Source: Chryseobacterium sp. ISL-80
GTDB lineage: Bacteria; Bacillota; Bacilli; Bacillales; Cytobacillaceae
Assembly (NCBI GenBank): GCA_018613055.1
Contig: JAGGQZ010000025.1
Coordinates: 280-64,279, forward strand
Reading direction: 5' to 3'
Length of the DNA: 64,000 nt
Part shown: positions 8,224-16,216 of the stretch, in pieces
Position numbering within the stretch: the stretch's first letter is position 1
Layout of the letters: each line of letters starts with the position of its first letter
Position numbers and translations under genes: made by a program
Notes under the pieces: model-generated
What the model was told of the DNA's origin: nothing
The model's database searches: none
The model's input: the letters and a program-made list of their open reading frames with translations, nothing else

Positions 8224-8697
8224 TCACACTCTATTAACAAGGCAGTTATAGCAGCCTGGTTTAGCGTTAAGAATGTGAATATATTCTACTTCTTTATTAT
8301 CAAAAATTTCGTCTATATTTTCTCTCAAATTTACACCTTCTGTAACCTTTGCTTCTACAATCATTGAGTCAGTATTGTAGCCGCGTACTGAAAGATACCT
8401 ATGATGTAACATATCCGGAATTTCATTTACATCTAGCTTAGCCGTAGTTGCACCCTTTCGTATAAATATAGGTCCACTTGCTTTATAAGGCGAATTAACA
8501 GAATGATATTGGTAATTCAGTAAGATTACCTCTTCTCCTTCCTCTGCATCCTTCAAACTTACCCTGCAAGGATATCCAGGCTTTTTATTTGCGATCATTT
8601 TGACTGCCCCGATACTTTTTAATACTTCTTCATCCATTAAAAATAGGTTATTAAATTCCTTCTCTTGTAACGCAACGATTTGAAAATTATTTCTCAT
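8224..8697 (-). CDS. DUF1203 family protein
   Basis: A 157-residue protein matching the DUF1203 pattern along its length: PGYPCRVSLKDAEEGEEVIL near residues 41-60, SPYKASGPIFIRKG near 69-82, LHHRYLSVRGYNTDSMIVEA in the middle, and the C-terminal HILNAKPGCYNCLVNRV. The molecular function of the family is unknown. It is a soluble protein without signal peptide. It sits 61 bp after the AdaA gene and may be transcribed with it. Confidence 0.82.
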   Translation of the reverse strand: MRNNFQIVALQEKEFNNLFLMDEEVLKSIGAVKMIANKKPGYPCRVSLKDAEEGEEVILLNYQYHSVNSPYKASGPIFIRKGATTAKLDVNEIPDMLHHRYLSVRGYNTDSMIVEAKVTEGVNLRENIDEIFDNKEVEYIHILNAKPGCYNCLVNRV

Positions 8698-8758
8698 ATT
8701 CTATCCCCCTAATTTTAATGATTATTGTTGTAACGAAGCCTTTCTTGAAAAAACCATC

Positions 8759-9310
8759 TTACAGACTCTTCATTCTGTATTCTTTTGGTGTTAAACCAGT
8801 TCTTTCTTTAAAAATTTTATAAAAGTTAGACATGCTTTTAACTCCTACTTTAAGCGCGACTTCAGTAATTTCTATGTCTGTATGTATCAAGAGCCTGGTT
8901 GCTTCCACCATTCTTAACTCAATAATATATTCAGTTATGGTCATACCATAATAATGTTTAAATAACCTTGCTAGATGATTATTGCTCACACCAAGCTTCT
9001 GGGCTAGTTTTTTACGATTAAGAGGCTCATTATAGCTGTTAATAATTATTACTTTTGCCCTTTCTATTAATTCTTTATTAGGTTCATAAGTTATTTCATT
9101 AAGATCAGGCCTACACATTTTGCATGGCCTAAATCCATCTCTTAGTGCATCCTCTATATAATCAAAGAAAATAATGTTCTTTTTCAAAGGTGTCTTGGCT
9201 TTACAGGATGGTCTGCAAAAGATCCCAGTTGTTATGACTGCATAATAAAACAACCCATCATAAGAATGATTACAGGTACTAACTGCTTTCCATTTTTCTT
9301 CACTTGTAAT
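8759..9310 (-). CDS. adaA: AdaA-like methylphosphotriester sensor / AraC activator, proposed ATT start
   Basis: Ada N-terminal zinc domain fused to an AraC-type DNA-binding domain. The four zinc cysteines are present (FCRPSC and CKMC); one of them takes the methyl group from DNA phosphotriesters and turns the protein into an activator of alkylation repair. Two helix-turn-helix units follow (LAQKLGVSNNHLARLFKHYY and ITEVALKVGVKSMSNFYKIF). The frame runs upstream of the first TTG (9253) through ITSEEKWKAVSTCNHSYDG, which matches the family N-terminus, but has no ATG, GTG or TTG there before the TGA; ATT at 9310 lies 7 bp after AGGTGA. I therefore propose ATT initiation; TTG 9253 would cut off part of the Ada domain. 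In B. subtilis adaA pairs with adaB, which is not seen here. Confidence 0.75.
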   Translation of the reverse strand: MTSEEKWKAVSTCNHSYDGLFYYAVITTGIFCRPSCKAKTPLKKNIIFFDYIEDALRDGFRPCKMCRPDLNEITYEPNKELIERAKVIIINSYNEPLNRKKLAQKLGVSNNHLARLFKHYYGMTITEYIIELRMVEATRLLIHTDIEITEVALKVGVKSMSNFYKIFKERTGLTPKEYRMKSL

Positions 9311-9491
9311 AGGCCTTCACCTCTCTATCTCGCTTTTATTGTTATTATATATCTACTTATTCTAAAATTTCTTCCTGTATTTCACCAACATATTCTCACT
9401 CGAGCAACCTTGCACTTCTAAATACGCATTTTATTGAAATACTAACGGCAAATATCCTGAATTCTTGGGTAATAAGTAAAATTCTATAAAA

Positions 9492-9525
9492 TAAAATCCC
9501 CCAAACCAACAGTCTGAGGGAACAC
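9492..9525 (-). terminator. Terminator after the sigma/DUF4179 unit
   Basis: On the minus strand CCTCAGAC-TGTTG-GTTTGGGG can form an 8-bp stem with two wobble pairs, followed by GATTTTATTTT. Confidence 0.5.
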
Positions 9526-9567
9526 ACTTTAATTTATAATTAAAAACCTTTTTAACTTTGCAACAAA

Positions 9568-9636
9568 CTATTTTAACTCAATTAGCGCAACACACTCCAC
9601 GTGTGTTGAGTGTTTGTGGCAACACATGGGATGCTG
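9568..9636 (-). repeat. rlmCD-tail repeat copy C, with rumA-type CACGTGGAGTGTGT core
   Basis: On the minus strand the sequence reads THVECVALIELK and a TAG stop, the typical C-terminal motif of RumA/RlmD-type 23S rRNA uracil methyltransferases, preceded by a decayed stretch similar to DMFPQT. It carries CACGTGGAGTGTGT, close to the CACGTGGAGTGCG core known as an integration site at the rumA 3' end in streptococcal integrative elements. It differs more from the local rlmCD end ([12 protein letters not shown]) than copies A and B do. The gap 9311-9660 also holds a terminator but no gene. Confidence 0.7.
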
Positions 9637-9660
9637 GTTTGTTTAAATTCCAATTTTTCA

Positions 9661-10685
9661 CTATCTCAATTTGTCAAAAACTACTTTCAACTCCAGGTTA
9701 TCTCCGACTTCATCTGTCGTCTTTTTGCTGCTATTACTAATAGACCGGATTGTGAGTGACTTAGGAATAGTGTCCATTGGTGGAAGGTTTAAAACTACAT
9801 GGTGACCATTCGTCCCCGCACTTCCCACCTGCACATCTGGTCCCTCGAAAATCTTGCCTTGGTCATCTATTACAGAATAATCAAATGCTTTCCATGAATA
9901 TTTAATTCCAATTCCTTTGGATAATCGATACTAAGATCAATTCTGGTTCCTAGCTGGGAAAATGAAACATTGTCGACTTTGAAGGTATAGACCTTATCGA
10001 AAGTCTGCTTTGTTATATCACCTTTGAATTTGTATGTTTCTGCCCGCAATTTCTCAAGAGGGAAAGATACGTCCCATAAACCCTTTTTCCCAAACAAATC
10101 TTCACCGTGTACAGCGATATCAATTTTATCACCAAACTCATCTGGTTTTGCCAGAGTAAGTTCGAAATACTGTATTACCTTTTGTGAATCAATAGCATTT
10201 TGTTTAGTTGATCCAACCAAAACTTCAGGTTCCTTTCCATTGATAGTAATATAGCTAAAGCCTGAATTTCTTTCATCCTTATTAATAGATTCAACCGCTT
10301 CATACTCTACAGTTACAATTATTCTGCTGCCATCATATACAGCTTCTTTTACAGTCATGGAAAGGCCAGCATGAGAAATGGACTTATCAATTGATGAAGC
10401 AAGCTTTTCATTCTTTAATTTTTCTGACGCTATGTCATTAAATTGAGCATAAATAGGACCAATTACAGGGATTTTGGATAATGTCTCAGCGAAACTAGGG
10501 GATACCAGACTGAATCCAAATGCAGAGACAAATAGTCCACACACCAAAGCAACAGAGATTTTCTTTTGAACCCTATACTTTTTTTGCCTTTTGGCCTGTA
10601 AAATCGCTGTTTTCTCCCTTTTCAGCAAAGCCTCGTGAGGTATAGGAATATCATTTATGCCCTGTATGAATTTATCTTCACTCAT
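9661..10685 (-). pseudogene. DUF4179 anti-sigma-type protein, frameshifted near its 3' end
   Basis: Starts at ATG 10685, overlapping the sigma factor gene by 8 bp. Residues 1-45 are cytoplasmic, 46-64 form one membrane segment (SVALVCGLFVSAFGFSLVS), and the rest is the extracytoplasmic DUF4179 domain. The main frame stops at 9870 after ELNIHGKHLIIL. In the next frame the protein continues as YSWKAFDYSVIDDQGKIF and runs to TAG 9661 with a clean family-like ending (GDNLELKVVFDKLR). Adding one G at about 9908 restores ELGIKYSWKAFDY, so a single-base deletion in a GGG run is the simplest explanation. Either a real mutation or a sequencing error. The product is probably a membrane-bound anti-sigma factor. 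Confidence 0.8.
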
Positions 10686-11211
10686 AAGAATATCCCTCCT
10701 TTAATATTGGTCTTAATTCTTTCTTTGCTCTATGGAGACAGGACTTAACAGTACCTTCCGGACAATCCAGCATACGTGCAATTTCCTTTACTGAAAGATC
10801 ATGATAATATCTCAATAAAATTATGGTCTTATAGTTTGGGTCCAAATAATCAAAAGCCTTGAATAAATCAATAGATTGATCAGTATAATGACTAGTGTCG
10901 TTTAAAAAGGCATGTTCAAACGATTCGATATTATCGGCAGGAAAATGCCTTGATTCCCTGCGGATAAAGTCAATTGCCCTAAAAACAAGTAGCTTAACTA
11001 TCCAGCTTTCAAAGCTCTGCGGATTCTTTAAAGACTTTAAAGATGTATAAGCCTTATAAATAGCATCCTGGTATATATCTAAAGCGTCGTGTTCATTCCT
11101 GACGTAGGAATACGCTGTCCGATACAATTTGTCTCGAACACCAGAAAGCAATTCTTCAAAGGCTTCATCGCTTCCTTTTTGCGCCTTTCTGACCAAAAAG
11201 ACCGTATCCAT
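10678..11211 (-). CDS. ECF-type RNA polymerase sigma factor
   Basis: A 177-residue group 4 sigma factor: region 2 at about 10-75 (SYVRNEHDALDIYQDAIYKA), and region 4 at about 115-170 (LRYYHDLSVKEIARMLDCPE and GTVKSCLHRAKKEL). The start ATG 11211 (MDTVFLVRKAQKG) follows AAAGGAGATGAG with ideal spacing; a longer upstream frame would run back into the rlmCD terminator. Its stop overlaps the start of the DUF4179 gene, the usual sigma/anti-sigma arrangement, so activity is probably held at the membrane until a signal arrives. The regulon is unknown. Confidence 0.88.
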   Translation of the reverse strand: MDTVFLVRKAQKGSDEAFEELLSGVRDKLYRTAYSYVRNEHDALDIYQDAIYKAYTSLKSLKNPQSFESWIVKLLVFRAIDFIRRESRHFPADNIESFEHAFLNDTSHYTDQSIDLFKAFDYLDPNYKTIILLRYYHDLSVKEIARMLDCPEGTVKSCLHRAKKELRPILKEGYSYE

Positions 11212-11265
11212 CCACTCATCTCCTTTTTCATAATATAAAGTCGATTGGGCCGGCAAAAACGTTGC

Positions 11266-11340
11266 AAAAAAAATAAGATGCCTGTCGCTGCCCAGTCTTG
11301 TCTGATATTCGGACAACAGCCAGGAAGTACAGGCATCTAT
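11266..11340 (-). terminator. Terminator of rlmCD
   Basis: On the minus strand AGATGCCTGT (near 11335) pairs with ACAGGCATCT (near 11275), with an inner TTGTC/GACAA stem, and is followed by a run of eight T. Confidence 0.7.
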
Positions 11341-11347
11341 TGTTTTC

Positions 11348-12721
11348 CTATTTAAGAACTATTTTTGCAACAGCCTCACAGTGTGTCGTCTGAGGGAACA
11401 TGTCAACCGGCTGCACCTCAACTGTCTTGTACCCGCCATCTTCGAGGATTCGCAAGTCTCTCGCAAGGGTGGCCGGGTTACATGATACGTAAACTACTTT
11501 CTTCGGTTTCATATCGATGATGGTCTGCAGCAGTGCTTCGTCGCAGCCTTTGCGTGGCGGGTCAACTACAAGCACATCAGCACTGTTTCCTTCTTCATAC
11601 CATGCCGGAATGACTTTTTCAGCTTCGCCTACTGCGAATTCTGCGTTGTTGATGCTGTTCAGCTCGGCATTTCGTTTTGCGTCTTCGATGGCTTCGGGGA
11701 CGATTTCGACGCCGAATACCTTCTTTGCTTTTTGCGCTAAAAATAACGAGATGGTGCCGATGCCGCAGTAGGCGTCGATGACGGATTCTTCTCCTGTTAG
11801 TTCTGCGTATTCGAGTGCTTTGTCGTAAAGCACCCTTGTCTGCTCAGGGTTCACCTGATAGAATGATCGCGCTGAGATGGCGAATTTTATGTCACCGATA
11901 TAGTCGTAGATAACTTCACTGCCCCACAATACGTTCGTTTGATCACCCATAATTACATTCGTCTTCTTCGAATTGATGTTATGGACGATTGATTTTACCT
12001 TAGGCAGCTTTGCGATAATCTTTTCAACTAGCTGGTTTTTGTTCGGGAGTTCATTGGTCCTCGTCACAACGACGACCATCAACTCCCCGGTTTGGCGTCC
12101 ATAACGCGCCATGATGTGGCGGAGCACACCTTTATGCTTTTCCTCATTATATGGCTGGATTCCTAAATCGCTGGCAATCTCTTTTACCGCCTGGACAGCT
12201 TCGTTAATTTCATGGAGATGAAGCAGGCTTTCATTTGTATCAACAATTTCATGGCTGCGCGGCTTGAAAAAGCCTGCGATCAGCTGGCCGTCCTTCTCAC
12301 CAACCGGCACCTGTGCTTTATTCCGGTAATGCCAGGGGTTGTCCATTCCCAAAATCGGGTGCACGACCAAATCCTCAAGCTTGCCGATCCGAGTCAGCAC
12401 CTGTTTCACCTGGTTTTCCTTATACTTCAACTGGCCTTCATAGCTGATATGCTGCAGCTGGCAGCCTCCATACTTATGGGCTTCCTCAGCCGGGCAATCA
12501 ACCCGGAACGTACTTCTTGCGAGAATCTCCATCAGGCGGCCAAAGCCGTAGCCCTTGTTCACCTTGGTCACTTTGATTGTTGCTTTTTCGCCAGGAAGTC
12601 CGCCCTGGACAAAGATCGGGTAGCCATCGACCTTGGCCACACCTGCTCCGTCATGCGTCAAATCCTCAAATTCTACATCTATATAATCATTCTTTTTAAC
12701 AGGGATCGTTTTGCTCATCAT
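11348..12721 (-). CDS. rlmCD: 23S rRNA (uracil-5-)-methyltransferase RlmCD
   Basis: Methylates U747 and U1939 (E. coli numbering) of 23S rRNA in Gram-positive bacteria. The 457-residue length from ATG 12721 matches B. subtilis YefA (459). Residues about 10-65 are the TRAM RNA-binding domain; a cysteine cluster ([13 protein letters not shown]) follows; the SAM site is [22 protein letters not shown] is the conserved loop; the nucleophile is Cys414 in [12 protein letters not shown]; the general base is the Glu in THCEAV near the end. AAAGGACGG precedes the start. Copies of its 3'-terminal codons recur at 1.2, 3.6, 8.1 and 9.6 kb. Same neighbourhood as B. subtilis, near dgkB and gat genes. Confidence 0.93.
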   Translation of the reverse strand: MMSKTIPVKKNDYIDVEFEDLTHDGAGVAKVDGYPIFVQGGLPGEKATIKVTKVNKGYGFGRLMEILARSTFRVDCPAEEAHKYGGCQLQHISYEGQLKYKENQVKQVLTRIGKLEDLVVHPILGMDNPWHYRNKAQVPVGEKDGQLIAGFFKPRSHEIVDTNESLLHLHEINEAVQAVKEIASDLGIQPYNEEKHKGVLRHIMARYGRQTGELMVVVVTRTNELPNKNQLVEKIIAKLPKVKSIVHNINSKKTNVIMGDQTNVLWGSEVIYDYIGDIKFAISARSFYQVNPEQTRVLYDKALEYAELTGEESVIDAYCGIGTISLFLAQKAKKVFGVEIVPEAIEDAKRNAELNSINNAEFAVGEAEKVIPAWYEEGNSADVLVVDPPRKGCDEALLQTIIDMKPKKVVYVSCNPATLARDLRILEDGGYKTVEVQPVDMFPQTTHCEAVAKIVLK

Positions 12722-12860
12722 TTCCGTCCTTTGCTGTGAATTAGCTAAGTCAGATTTTATCATATTGACGGTGTGATTGCGAAACGCCGGCCCGCGAGTA
12801 TTTTTAATTTATGTGTTTGAAATTGTAACTTGAGGTCATTCTCTATTAATGGACAAAGCA

Positions 12861-12902
12861 AAAAAGCACAACGATTGAAGCCATCCGCTGTGCCTTCTTT
12901 TA
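12861..12902 (-). terminator. Terminator of the Gly/His-rich gene
   Basis: AAGGCACA ... TGTGCTTTTTT on the minus strand; the plus strand also ends in CTTCTTTT, so it may work both ways. Confidence 0.55.
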
Positions 12903-12918
12903 TGTGTCATACTCATAC

Positions 12919-13296
12919 TTAAAAACCTGGCCGGCCTTGCCATCCTCCGCCATGATGGCCATGTCCTCCATGGTGTCCGTGCCCATGATGTCCTGATCCC
13001 CCGTGCCATGGTCCTCCCTGATGGCCGTGTCCCCCGTGCCAATTGTGTCCATATCCTCCTTGCCACGGTCCTCCGTGATGGAACCCATACCCCTGATAAC
13101 CTCCGAATCCCGGGAATCCTTGGTGGCCGTATCCAAATCCTGAACCTGGATAACCATACCCCCCGACACCTGGTCCTCCATAAGTTCCACCGTTTAGATA
13201 GTTCAGCCCTGAGTATATTAAACCAGCTAACGGTCCGCCTGTTCCAAATGTTCTCGCTTGTGGTTCATAATAGGCATTCATTGTATTGGTATACAT
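12919..13296 (-). CDS. Gly/His-rich low-complexity protein
   Basis: A 125-residue protein. The first 35 residues are ordinary (MYTNTMNAYYEPQARTFGTG and on); residues 38-125 are almost entirely Gly, His, Tyr, Phe, Pro, Trp and Gln in loosely repeated units such as GGYGHNWHGGHG and HGHHGGHGHHGG. There is no signal peptide. About 20 His residues in the tail could bind metal ions. Similar Gly-rich proteins occur in Bacillus spore coats, but no family is recognised, so a spore-coat role is a guess. ATG 13296 is preceded by GGGGAG. Confidence 0.65.
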   Translation of the reverse strand: MYTNTMNAYYEPQARTFGTGGPLAGLIYSGLNYLNGGTYGGPGVGGYGYPGSGFGYGHQGFPGFGGYQGYGFHHGGPWQGGYGHNWHGGHGHQGGPWHGGSGHHGHGHHGGHGHHGGGWQGRPGF

Positions 13297-13569
13297 GTAA
13301 TTCTCCCCTCAACATGTCTATAATCGTTCCTTTACACCCTATGTAAGTTTAGGCAAAACGCTCAGGACACCTGCCTATTTTTGCACAATTTAGGCACTAA
13401 GAAATGAGCCTAATATTAGGATGGCATAATTACACATGATCTGTTCTCAGTAAAAGTAAATCCCCATGGTACCTGGGCACTTCCCTAGAGCGGATTTCCT
13501 TTTCATGAATATAATTCAGTATCTGGACCAATCCCATGGAGAGGGAATGATCGAATGGAGGGCATAGAA

Positions 13570-13950
13570 ATGGACCCGAATTTTAAAAAAGAGGACAGTT
13601 TGAGCAAGGAGGAAAAGATAGCTCAAATCGAAAAACAAATATCAGTCTCTCTCTTCATCCAGGCGGCCGCCCAGATTTCAGAAGCAATTTTATTGTCCAG
13701 ACTATATGCCCTGAGAGATGCAACTGAAGGCGAAGGTGATATTGTTGCAGGTGTATGGCTCCAATCAATCGGCCAGACAATCGAAGCTTTAGCTGTCAGC
13801 AAAGAACTTTCCACCTTAAACCAGGAGGAGCTAAGGGAGCTGCAGAAAATTATCATCTCTTCTGACTTTATTCAATCACTCGGTGCAGCAATAGAAGGAG
13901 CGGGTGGAATCAAAGTTCTGAAGGAAGCAACTGAATCGTTCCTCCCATAA
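13570..13950 (+). CDS. Conserved hypothetical protein
   Basis: A 126-residue soluble, mainly helical protein with no recognised domain. Residues 10-25 are charged; the remainder has two similar-looking helical stretches (SVSLFIQAAAQISEAILLSR and GVWLQSIGQTIEALAVSKEL), each with FIQ/LQS and an alanine-glutamate patch, which hints at an internal duplication together with a third copy near 100 (DFIQSLGAAIEGAGGI). ATG 13570 is chosen because GGAGGG lies 8 bp upstream; an in-frame ATG at 13555 is the alternative. It stands alone on the plus strand. A GAAAGC/GCTTTC hairpin follows at 13953-13981. Confidence 0.6.
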   Translation: MDPNFKKEDSLSKEEKIAQIEKQISVSLFIQAAAQISEAILLSRLYALRDATEGEGDIVAGVWLQSIGQTIEALAVSKELSTLNQEELRELQKIIISSDFIQSLGAAIEGAGGIKVLKEATESFLP

Positions 13951-13992
13951 AAAAGAAAGCCAATACTTTGATCAGCTTTCGAAACCTAAATT

Positions 13993-14328
13993 TTACTTAT
14001 GTTCTATTTTTTTTGCTGTGGCTTGCTCGGGATAGCTTTCCCTGACACTGCCGTCAGTCCAGAACTCAATATGGTCGCCTTTTTTTAGCTTATCCGTATC
14101 ATCATACACCAGCCAGATCAACTCCAGTCCTCCTTGATCAATTAATGCATCACCGGGAACATCTTTGATTTCCTTATATCTTTCCTGATTTATGTTTTGG
14201 ACGACCAGAATTGAATCATCATTGACCTCTAAAATAAAGCCCTCTCCCGAAACTTGATCATTCGAACAGGCTGCAAGGCCTAAAATCAGCATTAATACGC
14301 TTAGCATGCCTCTTTTTATTATTCTCAT
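13993..14328 (-). CDS. Small lipoprotein, DUF3221-like
   Basis: A 111-residue secreted lipoprotein: a short positive N-terminus (MRIIKRG), a hydrophobic core and the lipobox LAAC with the lipidated Cys at about residue 21. The mature part (EGFILEVNDDSILVVQ, then IWLVYDDTDKLKKGDHIEFW and ending SYPEQATAKKIE) has the two-strand plus GDxV/I-W pattern of DUF3221 lipoproteins, whose function is unknown. ATG 14328 follows AGGGAG. It stands alone. Confidence 0.7.
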   Translation of the reverse strand: MRIIKRGMLSVLMLILGLAACSNDQVSGEGFILEVNDDSILVVQNINQERYKEIKDVPGDALIDQGGLELIWLVYDDTDKLKKGDHIEFWTDGSVRESYPEQATAKKIEHK

Positions 14329-14455
14329 TTCGATACTCCCTTTTTTTCTGAAGGCCGCCAGTTTGGGCACCTATAAAACGGTCAATTTCGGTACAAGCCC
14401 CGTCTTTCTTTCTTTTTACGAATAGAATATGGAAAAAGCATAAAGGATGATGGCA

Positions 14456-14729
14456 ATGGATAATATGAAACTTAAAATAAAAGAACTAGAGCTGAAAATA
14501 GAGGAACTGGAAGCCTTGCTCGATCATATTCAAGACTCCTCTCAACCACAAATGGACCATGATAATGTTCGGGCCCTGATAAACCAGATCCTCGCTGAAA
14601 AGGAAGTCGTCCCTGCAGTAACCTGAAAAAAGACTGAGCCAAAACCAGATCCAATTGATCAAATGGATTGTTGGAACTGGAATTAGCATCATCTCCATCA
14701 CTTTCGCCATGATTCAATTTTTAATGTAA
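14456..14729 (+). pseudogene. Small coiled-coil plus membrane-anchor gene, frameshifted
   Basis: ATG 14456 follows AAGGA and opens a 56-codon frame: residues 4-25 (KLKIKELELKIEELEALLDH) are a strong coiled coil, and the frame ends at TGA 14624. In the +1 frame, from 14622, the sequence continues without interruption PEKRLSQNQIQLIKWI and then a single membrane segment (about VGTGISIISITFAMIQFLM) to TAA 14727. Coiled coil then C-terminal membrane anchor is a common small-protein layout, so the two halves look like one gene split by a one-base insertion near 14620. Whether this is a mutation, an error or recoding at the stop is open. No function is known. Confidence 0.6.
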
Positions 14730-14741
14730 CTTGGAGATTCC

Positions 14742-15194
14742 TCACTCAACGGAGAATTCCTTTGTCACCTTGAACTTTTTTCCTTCTTTCGGCGTCATCC
14801 AGACAGAAAGGACATAGTCACCTTTATCGAGGGAAAGCTCATGAAGATCGATTTCATAGCTCAACGCCTCTCCCTGCTTTACTTTTTCCTCTCCTAAAGC
14901 CTGTAAAAAGCTAGCGACACTTGAGAAAAGGAAGATTTCCTTTCCATCCTTTGTCTCGACCGAATAATCATACCGTTGAGAACTCGTGAATTCCAAGTTC
15001 ACTTCCTGTTCCGTTTGATTTTTCACTTCATATTGAAAAACGAGCGGACTCTCCTCTTTCATACTTGCAGCCATTTCTCCCGCCACGATTCCGGCACCCC
15101 CTTTTTCCTGATTATTGTTATTTGAAACCTGGTTCTCCGTACCGCAGCCGGTCACCAGCAAACCCATCAGCACTATCATCCATATTTTTTTCAT
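14742..15194 (-). CDS. Lipoprotein with BsuPI-type proteinase-inhibitor domain
   Basis: A 150-residue lipoprotein: signal peptide 1-16 with lipobox VTGC (Cys17), an Asn/Glu-rich linker to about 45, then an immunoglobulin-like domain with the BsuPI marks NQTEQEVNLEFTSSQRYDYS, the central GKEIFLFS and LDKGDYVLSVWMTPKEGKKF. BsuPI is the B. subtilis intracellular proteinase inhibitor; extracellular lipoprotein versions exist, and inhibitory activity here is only inferred. ATG 15194 is preceded by AGGAGGATC. Confidence 0.8.
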   Translation of the reverse strand: MKKIWMIVLMGLLVTGCGTENQVSNNNNQEKGGAGIVAGEMAASMKEESPLVFQYEVKNQTEQEVNLEFTSSQRYDYSVETKDGKEIFLFSSVASFLQALGEEKVKQGEALSYEIDLHELSLDKGDYVLSVWMTPKEGKKFKVTKEFSVE

Positions 15195-15292
15195 TGTCCG
15201 ATCCTCCTGTTGAAGAAACTCTTTATCTATTTGTCAGGAGAACGGTTAAAAAGGTTACACTCTTTGATTAACTTAATGAACCCATTTTAAAC

Positions 15293-15327
15293 AAAAAGAG
15301 AAGTGCATGGGCACCCCTCCCTCTTTT
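15293..15327 (-). terminator. Terminator of the permease pair
   Basis: AAAGAG-GG-AGGGGTGCCCATGCAC-TTCTCTTTTTG on the minus strand, in two short stem segments, overlapping the stop of the second permease gene. Confidence 0.5.
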
Positions 15328-16216
15328 AACCTCTTTTATACTTTTTATCAAAATACTTCTGCAGACCGCTGCTCGTCATGGAGAACGCAAAAATGGTAAT
15401 CCCGATGGCAACGGTTCCGGTAATCGGCAGCCATGGGTGTGACCAGATATGGTTGGTAATGTTCACAAAGTAAGTTGGCCAGACATTGGACGTGTTCATC
15501 GCCTGATAGCCACCATCGAGCTGGGAAACGAATTCGACACTAAGAAAGATTCCGACGATGCCCAGCTGGCCGATGAGAAACAATGTTCTTCCAAGGTCAG
15601 AGAAAAACTGGACGATAAAAAATGGTCTTAACGGCGGCCAGTAGTAATTTTTCAGCATCGTCAGCGGTGAAGAGCCCGAGACGATTCCCGCTTCTACATA
15701 AGGCTTCTTCGAGATGTCGACCATCCCCTGATAAAAAATATCCGCAACCCGCCCGACTTCAATTATCGCGAGAACGAGCATGATCCAAAGGTATCGATTT
15801 CCCGAAAACACAATAAACGGAGTGCCGAGAATCAGGATTACAAAGAATATCGGCGGCATGAAGGAGAATAACCGATTCCAAAGAATCAGGATTCTCCGGA
15901 AAAATCGCGAATAAAAACTCGCCATCGCCAGCGGAATCGCGATGATATATCGGATCAGCACAATCGCGAGGATGGTTAACAGCGTTTCTTTCGTACCCAG
16001 CAGCACCCGGCTCAATAAATCCACGCCATTCGCGTCCGAGCCGATTGGGGAATCTGCTGATGGCGCGAATGGAGGGAGCTCAAACCCGCCGCCTTCCTTT
16101 TGCTTCATCACCATTTCTTTTAACGAGGTGTCCACGAATGGAAGGTATGACGCGATCAATGAAATGACTACTAGAAAAGACAAAATGAGTAAGCCAAATA
16201 GTAGTGATTTATTCAT
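15326..16216 (-). CDS. Oligopeptide/nickel-type ABC permease, second subunit (DppC/OppC-like)
   Basis: A 296-residue inner-membrane protein with an N-terminal anchor and about five further membrane segments. The cytoplasmic EAA-type loop reads YVEAGIVSGSSPLTMLKNYY, recognisable but changed from the usual ARA-GAS form. It overlaps the preceding permease gene by 8 bp. Normal importers of this class also need a binding lipoprotein and one or two ATPases; none is encoded within several kilobases. The pair may borrow ATPases encoded elsewhere. Substrate unknown. Confidence 0.78.
   Translation of the reverse strand: MNKSLLFGLLILSFLVVISLIASYLPFVDTSLKEMVMKQKEGGGFELPPFAPSADSPIGSDANGVDLLSRVLLGTKETLLTILAIVLIRYIIAIPLAMASFYSRFFRRILILWNRLFSFMPPIFFVILILGTPFIVFSGNRYLWIMLVLAIIEVGRVADIFYQGMVDISKKPYVEAGIVSGSSPLTMLKNYYWPPLRPFFIVQFFSDLGRTLFLIGQLGIVGIFLSVEFVSQLDGGYQAMNTSNVWPTYFVNITNHIWSHPWLPITGTVAIGITIFAFSMTSSGLQKYFDKKYKRG

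Noticed and set aside
12836-13346. Other-frame proteins over the Gly/His-rich gene
   Set aside because: They arise from its biased composition; only the chosen frame has a good ribosome binding site and a normal N-terminus.
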